Shown here piece after piece: positions 4,117 through 5,245 of a stretch of 5,245 nucleotides of DNA. How positions within the stretch are numbered: position 1 is the first letter of the stretch; the number at the start of each line of letters is the position of its first letter. The DNA is from an uncultured Clostridia bacterium. GTDB taxonomy: Bacteria; Bacillota; Clostridia; UBA1381. Made by a program: the position numbers and the translations under genes. The stretch spans positions 1-5,245 of the forward strand of contig CAJONM010000096.1 in NCBI GenBank assembly GCA_905235885.1, in the 5' to 3' direction. Below the pieces are notes generated by a model, which was given only the letters and a program-made list of their open reading frames with translations, was not told the origin of the DNA and searched no databases.

Positions 4117-5245
4117 TTAATATACAAATTCAAATTCAATATCACCGATTTGGACTATTTGTCCCTCCTCGATACCCATATTGATAAGCTCTTCTATAAC
4201 GCCGCGATTTATCAATGCGCGCTGGAAATACGCAAGACTTTCATTATCGTCAAATGTAACACTTCCTCCGACAGAGTCGATCCACGAACCGGTTATCACA
4301 AATTTATCGTCGATTTTCTCTATCTCATAGCCCTTGCCGCTCTTATCGGTAAAGCGCTCCGCTTCCAAGTCGATCTGCGGTTCAAATACTGTGATCGGCG
4401 GCAGCTTTTTCAGCTCCTCGTACGCCTTTAGCATAAGCTCGTTTACCCCCTGTCCCGTTGCGGCGGATATTTCGCATACCTCGATACCGCGCTTTTTCAT
4501 TTCGGATAAGAATGACTCATACTCTTCCCTGTTTTGTATTATGTCGGTCTTGTTTGCAACTACTATCTGCTGGCGTTCTTCAAGCTCCATATCGTATTCG
4601 GCAAGCTCTTTGTTTATAATATCAAAATCCTCTATCGGATCTCTCCCCTCTATTCCCGATACATCAACTATATGCAGCAGGAGTCTTGTCCTCTCTATAT
4701 GACGCAAAAATTCATGTCCCAGACCTACTCCCTCGCTCGCGCCTTCGATTATGCCAGGAATATCAGCCATTACAAAGCTTCTGCGATCACCTAAATCTAC
4801 AACACCTAAATTGGGTTCGAGTGTGGTGAAGTGATAATTTGCGATTTTCGGCTGAGCCTTTGTCGTCATGGAAAGCAACGTTGACTTACCCACATTCGGA
4901 AATCCGACAAGTCCGACATCGGCCAGCAGCTTTAGCTCAAGCGTTATCTCGCGCTCCTCGCCCGGCTGACCGTTTTTCGCAAAATTAGGTGCCTGCCTTA
5001 CGGCTGTTGCGAAATGCGAATTTCCCCAACCGCCGTTGCCGCCTCTTGCTATTATTTCAAGTTTGCCCGGCTCGGACATATCCGCAATTATCAGATTTGA
5101 CTCCGCATCGCGCACAAGCGTACCTTGAGGCACATCTATTATAATATCCTCTCCACTCTTGCCTTTGCATCGTTTACCGGCACCGTCCATGCCTGTGCCT
5201 GCAACATACTTGCGCTTGTATCTGAAATCCATGAGCGTTGTCATG
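4117..5245 (-). CDS. obgE: GTPase ObgE/CgtA, 5' end outside window
   Basis: Obg is an essential GTPase that acts in large ribosomal subunit assembly and stringent-response signalling. The visible part begins at MTTLMDFRYKRKY, which belongs inside the N-terminal glycine-rich Obg fold. About 50 residues are missing, so the ATG at 5242-5244 is internal and the gene continues past base 5245. Counting from that Met, the rest of the Obg fold runs to about residue 103, with GGNGGWGN near 68-75. The G domain follows: G1 GFPNVGKST (114-122), G2 with FTT (139-141), G3 DIPG (161-164), G4 NKTD (231-234) and G5 SAA (260-262). The C-terminal OCT domain spans about 285-370 and the protein ends FEFVY. All nucleotide-binding motifs are intact. 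It converges on folP and shares its terminator. Confidence 0.97.
   Translation of the reverse strand, partial: MTTLMDFRYKRKYVAGTGMDGAGKRCKGKSGEDIIIDVPQGTLVRDAESNLIIADMSEPGKLEIIARGGNGGWGNSHFATAVRQAPNFAKNGQPGEEREITLELKLLADVGLVGFPNVGKSTLLSMTTKAQPKIANYHFTTLEPNLGVVDLGDRRSFVMADIPGIIEGASEGVGLGHEFLRHIERTRLLLHIVDVSGIEGRDPIEDFDIINKELAEYDMELEERQQIVVANKTDIIQNREEYESFLSEMKKRGIEVCEISAATGQGVNELMLKAYEELKKLPPITVFEPQIDLEAERFTDKSGKGYEIEKIDDKFVITGSWIDSVGGSVTFDDNESLAYFQRALINRGVIEELINMGIEEGQIVQIGDIEFEFVY

Noticed and set aside
5242..5244. ATG at 5242-5244 as the true start of obgE
   Set aside because: TLMDFRY is internal to the Obg fold. About 50 conserved N-terminal residues are absent, so the frame must continue past the window edge.

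Overview
The window is an ordinary chromosomal stretch that looks like a member of the Clostridia (Bacillota). This placement is inferred from strong GGAGG-type ribosome sites, near-consensus sigma-A promoters, frequent ATA and AAA codons, a cobalamin-independent QueH, and an HD-domain gene inserted between folC and folP. No mobile element, CRISPR array or phage gene was seen.

Left arm (1-600, minus strand): a consensus promoter with a hairpin-bearing leader drives rpsU (ribosomal protein S21, GTG start). A hairpin lies between rpsU and tRNA-Thr(CGU), and a weak terminator-like hairpin follows the tRNA. No convincing separate promoter was found for the tRNA, so it may be co-transcribed with rpsU.

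Middle (640-4110, plus strand): a promoter divergent from that of rpsU starts queH, the last step of queuosine synthesis. Then come folC, an HD-domain phosphohydrolase and folP. The folC, HD and folP reading frames are tightly packed: folC and HD share an ATGA, and folP starts just after the HD stop. A complete tRNA-Ser(GGA) unit, with its own promoter and terminator, lies on the opposite strand in the queH-folC gap. Plus-strand transcription into folC would have to cross it, unless folC has a promoter I could not see. The queuosine and folate pathways both start from dihydroneopterin triphosphate made by FolE. The HD protein is therefore a reasonable candidate for an unassigned phosphatase step in folate synthesis; this is inference, not demonstration.

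Right arm (4068-5245): a perfect 19-bp inverted repeat ends both folP and the convergent gene obgE, a ribosome-assembly GTPase. The 5' end of obgE, about 50 codons, lies beyond the window.

The most interesting item is the HD protein with its cysteine-rich tail. The antisense tRNA-Ser unit inside the plus-strand gene run comes next.
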